Of a stretch of DNA of 64,000 nt, positions 61,369 to 64,000 are shown piece by piece. The DNA is from AP-15 sp963762575 (GTDB lineage: Bacteria > Pseudomonadota > Alphaproteobacteria > ATCC43930 > CGMCC-115725). The notes beneath the pieces are model-generated. The model was given only the letters and a program-made list of their open reading frames with translations, made no database searches and was not told where the DNA came from. Where the stretch lies: the NCBI GenBank assembly GCA_963762575.1, contig CAVXLL010000017.1, forward strand, positions 248,001 to 312,000, read 5' to 3'. Position 1 is the stretch's first letter; every line of letters starts with the position of its first letter. The position numbers were made by a program, and so were the translations under genes.

Positions 61369-62586
61369 TCAGATGATCTTTCTTTCCCTCAAATCCTCGA
61401 CCTGCGCCAGGGTATAGCCGAGTTCGGCGAGGATTTCATCGTTGTCGGCGCCGAGTTCCGGGGCGATGCCGGTATGCGCCGGGGTTTCGGAGAAGTGCCA
61501 CGGCGAGCCATGGACTTTCAGTCGCTTGCCGTGTTTTGGGTAGTCGATCTCGGTCACGTAGCCGTTGGCCAGCACGTCGGGATCATTGGCGGCTTCGAGC
61601 AATGTGTTGATCGGCGCCGCGACGATGTCGGCGCCGCGCAGCCTCTCCACCCAGTCTTCGCGCGGCCCTGTCGCGAACAGCTCGTCGAGCATGCGCAGCA
61701 ACGTCGCGCGCTGCTCGTCGGATGTGATGATGACGCCGAGATCGCCAAAGCCGACTTCTTCGAGCCTCTCGTAAAAGCCGAGCGCGGTCATCGCGTCGCG
61801 CCATTTGCGGGCGCCGTTCAGCTGGAATACCAATGGCTTGCCGTCGCGATCGTTGAAGCTGGCGCTGAGGCCGGGGCGCTCGGGCGTGCCGGTGACGCGG
61901 GCCTGGCCGGTGACCGGATCGCGGTTGCGCCACATCGCCGTCGTCAGGGTCCAGCCCATCAGCCGGATCTGGCCGCCGAGCAATGAGCAATCGACCTTCT
62001 GGCCGATGCCGGTACTGCGCGCATAGGTGAGCGCAGCGAGCGCACCGCCAAAGGCGAGGATAGCGCAGGTTTCGTCGGCGACCGAGACGATGCCTGTCTT
62101 CAATGGTTGGCCGGGTGTCGAGTAGGCTTCCGCGATGCCGCCGAGCGCCTGGGCCATCGAGTTGGTGCCTGGCAGGTCGGCATGCGGTCCCTTGGGGCCG
62201 TAGCCAGAGACCGAGACATAGACGAGCCGCGGATTGACCTGCTTCAACGCTTCGTAGCCGAAGCCGTTTTTCTCGGCCGCGCCGGGCCGGAAGTTCTGCC
62301 CGAAGATGTCCGCCTGGGCTACCAGCTTGCGCAGGATCTCGCGGCCTTCGGCGGTTTTGAGGTTGAGCGTCAGGCTTCTGACGCCGCGGTTGTTGGTTTC
62401 GAAATAGGTGCTGGGCAGACCCGGCAGGACGGTCGAGCCGCGCGAATTGTCGCCGACCTCCGGCACCTCGATCTTGATGACCTCGGCGCCGAGATCGGCC
62501 ATCAGCATGTACGGCACCGTGCCGGCTTGCGCGGTGGAGCAGGCGACGACCTTGACGCCGTGCAGCGGGCCCTGGGGCTTAGTCAT
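61369..62586 (-). CDS. CaiB/BaiF (family III) CoA-transferase
   Basis: 405 residues, full length. The N terminus PLHGVKVVACSTAQAGTVPYMLMADLGAEVIKIE, NFRPGAAEKNGFGYEAL and VSVSGYGPKGPHADLPGTNSMAQALGGI are family blocks (in parts). In formyl-CoA transferase the catalytic Asp169 sits in the P-G-x-D-x-x-x-QA pattern; here the aligned residue is Asn142 (PGTNSMAQA), so mechanism or function may differ. The C-terminal IAPELGADNDEILAELGYTLAQ is typical. Its ATG overlaps the stop of the upstream monooxygenase remnant (ATGA), so they formed an operon. Confidence 0.9.
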   Translation of the reverse strand: MTKPQGPLHGVKVVACSTAQAGTVPYMLMADLGAEVIKIEVPEVGDNSRGSTVLPGLPSTYFETNNRGVRSLTLNLKTAEGREILRKLVAQADIFGQNFRPGAAEKNGFGYEALKQVNPRLVYVSVSGYGPKGPHADLPGTNSMAQALGGIAEAYSTPGQPLKTGIVSVADETCAILAFGGALAALTYARSTGIGQKVDCSLLGGQIRLMGWTLTTAMWRNRDPVTGQARVTGTPERPGLSASFNDRDGKPLVFQLNGARKWRDAMTALGFYERLEEVGFGDLGVIITSDEQRATLLRMLDELFATGPREDWVERLRGADIVAAPINTLLEAANDPDVLANGYVTEIDYPKHGKRLKVHGSPWHFSETPAHTGIAPELGADNDEILAELGYTLAQVEDLRERKII

Positions 62587-63840
62587 GATGCAGTCTCCTC
62601 AAAGGCGCTTTTCGGCCGGGCGAGGCCGTAATGCTCGCGCAAAGTCTGGCCCTCGTAGTTCGTGCGAAACAGCCCGCGCTGCTGCAACAGCGTATCACCT
62701 CGGCGCTGAAGACGTCCAACTGCGCCGGCAGAAGCGGCGGCATGATGTTGAAGCCGTCCCGCGGCAGCCTCGGTGAACCAATCCTCGATCAAATCGGCGA
62801 TCTGCTCCGGCGTGCCGGCGGTGGTGAAATGGCCGCGGGCGCCGGCGAGGTAACCGAGCAGTTGCCGCAGTGTCGGCCGGCCCCGCCGCACCAGGTTCAG
62901 GATAACCTCGGTCCGGCTGCGCGCCGCCTCTACCGAGCCGGGCTCCGGGAAGTCCGCCGCCGCCAGCGGGCGGTCCAATGGCAGGTGCGAAAAATCACGC
63001 CCGCCGAACCGCCCGGATAGACGCTTGCGCCCGACCTCCGGATCGCACAAATCGTCGAGCTCGCGCGCCAGCCGTTGCGCCTCGGCCTCGGTGGAGCCGA
63101 TCATCGGGCTGAGACCGGGCAGGATCAGCACCTGGTCGGGCATGCGCCCCTCCGCCGCCAGCGCTTTCAGATCGGCGTAGAATTCCTGTGCCGTCGTCTT
63201 TGCCGCGAGGGCGGTGAATACGGCGTCGGCATGCCGCGCCGCAAACCGGCGGCCAGTGTTGGACGATCCTGCCTGCACCAGCACCGGGCCGCCTCTGCGG
63301 GCAGCGCGGCATATTGAATGGCCCGGCCACCTGGTAGAAATCGCCGCGGTGGTTGATCGGCCGGATGCGCTCGGGCTGCGCATAGTGTCCGGCGCCCCGG
63401 TCATCGACGACCGCGTCGTCGGCCCAGCTGTCCCACAGCGCCTTGACCACGGTCATGAACTCCTCGCCGCGGGCATAGCGGTCGGCGTGGCTCACCTGAC
63501 CGGCGCCGCCAAAGTTGCGCGCTGCTGTAGCCAGCCACGAGGTGACGATGTTCCAGGCGGCGCGCCCATTGCTGATGTGATCGAGCGAGGCGAACTGCCG
63601 CGCCCCGAGCTGTTCCCGACCGCTCTCAACGGCCTCGGCGGATGATGATCTGAGGTTGTACGAGCGCGGCATTCGCGCGCGTGAGGATCGATAACCTAAG
63701 CACGATCCCCCGAGGCGGCCCGATAGCCTGGAGCCGAGGACCCCAGACGCATTTCGTCTTCAGCATCGGATTGTCCACAGGTAAGCCTGCCGGTAAGAAA
63801 ACCACCTGACCTCGGCGCGCTAACTCAGGCAGCACGACTC
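62583..63840 (-). pseudogene. LLM-class flavin-dependent monooxygenase, decayed
   Basis: The core is recognisable on the minus strand: FLPAGLPVD near 63800 (family FLADGLAV), RQFASLDHISNGRAAWNIVTSWL, SHADRYARGEEFMTVVKALWDSW, IRPINHRGDFYQVAGPFNMPR, then in another frame PVLVQAGSSNTGRRFAARHADAVFTALA, RPTLRQLLGYLAGARGHFTTAGTPEQIADLIEDWFTEAAA and RTNYEGQTLREHYGLARP. This is an NtaA/SnaA/DszA-type monooxygenase that used FMNH2. At least three frame breaks (about 63300, 62770, 62700) and a largely lost N-terminal region between 63650 and 63840 inactivate it as sequenced. It overlaps the CoA-transferase start by 4 nt. Confidence 0.75.
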
Positions 63841-64000
63841 TGCACCGGATTTATGCAATAGAAAAGCGCAATTGGACCAGTGGGCTATTTTGGTGCGAAA
63901 TTCTTAAGCGCGAACTGCCGGTTTGTCGCGCGACCAACCAAAACCACAATACTGAACACCACTCAGATTTCTCTTGGCTAAAAGACACCTCTGCCGGGAT

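Noticed and set aside
1..64000. CRISPR arrays, rRNA and tRNA genes
   Set aside because: No regularly spaced repeats, no rRNA signature segments and no convincing tRNA cloverleaf were found on reading both strands by eye.

Overview
The window is a GC-rich chromosomal segment of an alphaproteobacterium. The gene order histone-deacetylase-like hydrolase / xseB / ispA / dxs, the riboswitch-led thiO-thiS-thiG operon, clpS-clpA, prkA-yeaH-spoVR and many small alphaproteobacterial families fit Rhizobiales or Rhodospirillales; I cannot place it more finely. No rRNA, tRNA or CRISPR array was seen.

Layout. 0-3 kb: end of a truncated gene, threonine aldolase, MaoC hydratase with a CoA-transferase remnant in front of it, and a frameshifted two-domain extradiol-dioxygenase-like protein. 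3-7.4 kb (minus): isoprenoid precursor operon (dxs, ispA, xseB) behind a histone-deacetylase-family amidohydrolase. 7.4-11 kb: DUF423, glycosyltransferase, sugar epimerase, YajQ. 11-13.4 kb: 3-hydroxyisobutyrate-dehydrogenase-like enzyme plus a Rieske oxygenase. 13.4-16.6 kb (minus): rhomboid protease and the thiamine operon under a TPP riboswitch. 16.7-19.3 kb: orphan CheY-like receiver, Crp/Fnr regulator, APH-type kinase. 19.3-25.5 kb: exported protein with a peptidoglycan-binding tail, 3-oxoacid CoA-transferase A/B, an OpgC-like acyltransferase and two tandem SGNH proteins. 26-33 kb: prkA-yeaH-spoVR, tsaD and gpsA, almost all frameshifted. 33-37.8 kb: clpS-clpA, FemAB/GNAT-like protein, exported protein. 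37.8-45.6 kb: decayed IS1380-type transposase between a PQQ-dehydrogenase remnant and a near-complete PQQ dehydrogenase-cupredoxin fusion, then DUF202, cupin, internally deleted transketolase, gap. 45.5-49.6 kb: DUF2721, beta-glucosidase, DNA glycosylase, DUF1499 and small proteins. 49.9-51.4 kb: intact ABC substrate-binding protein beside a remnant of a paralogue. 51.8-58.8 kb: beta-helix secreted protein, ChrB-like/membrane-protein trio, GT2-YkoP-AI-2E-exporter-like operon, methyltransferase. 58.8-64 kb: MBL hydrolase, a PEP-CTERM gene with an in-frame amber codon behind a canonical sigma-54 promoter, CaiB/BaiF CoA-transferase and a decayed flavin-dependent monooxygenase.

Two features dominate. 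First, frameshifts are very dense, with eleven in 4.4 kb of the prkA-gpsA segment. Several disappear if one homopolymer base is changed, and two of the genes hit (tsaD, gpsA) are usually essential, so many are probably sequence errors. Second, three unrelated genes (PQQ dehydrogenase, transketolase, ABC binding protein) are present as remnants that keep both termini but lack the middle. Other points of interest are a predicted catalytically dead SGNH paralogue next to an active-looking one, the PQQ dehydrogenase with a built-in type-1 copper domain and an Asp-x-Asp metal-site signature, and two short hairpin-forming insertions inside the transposase gene.
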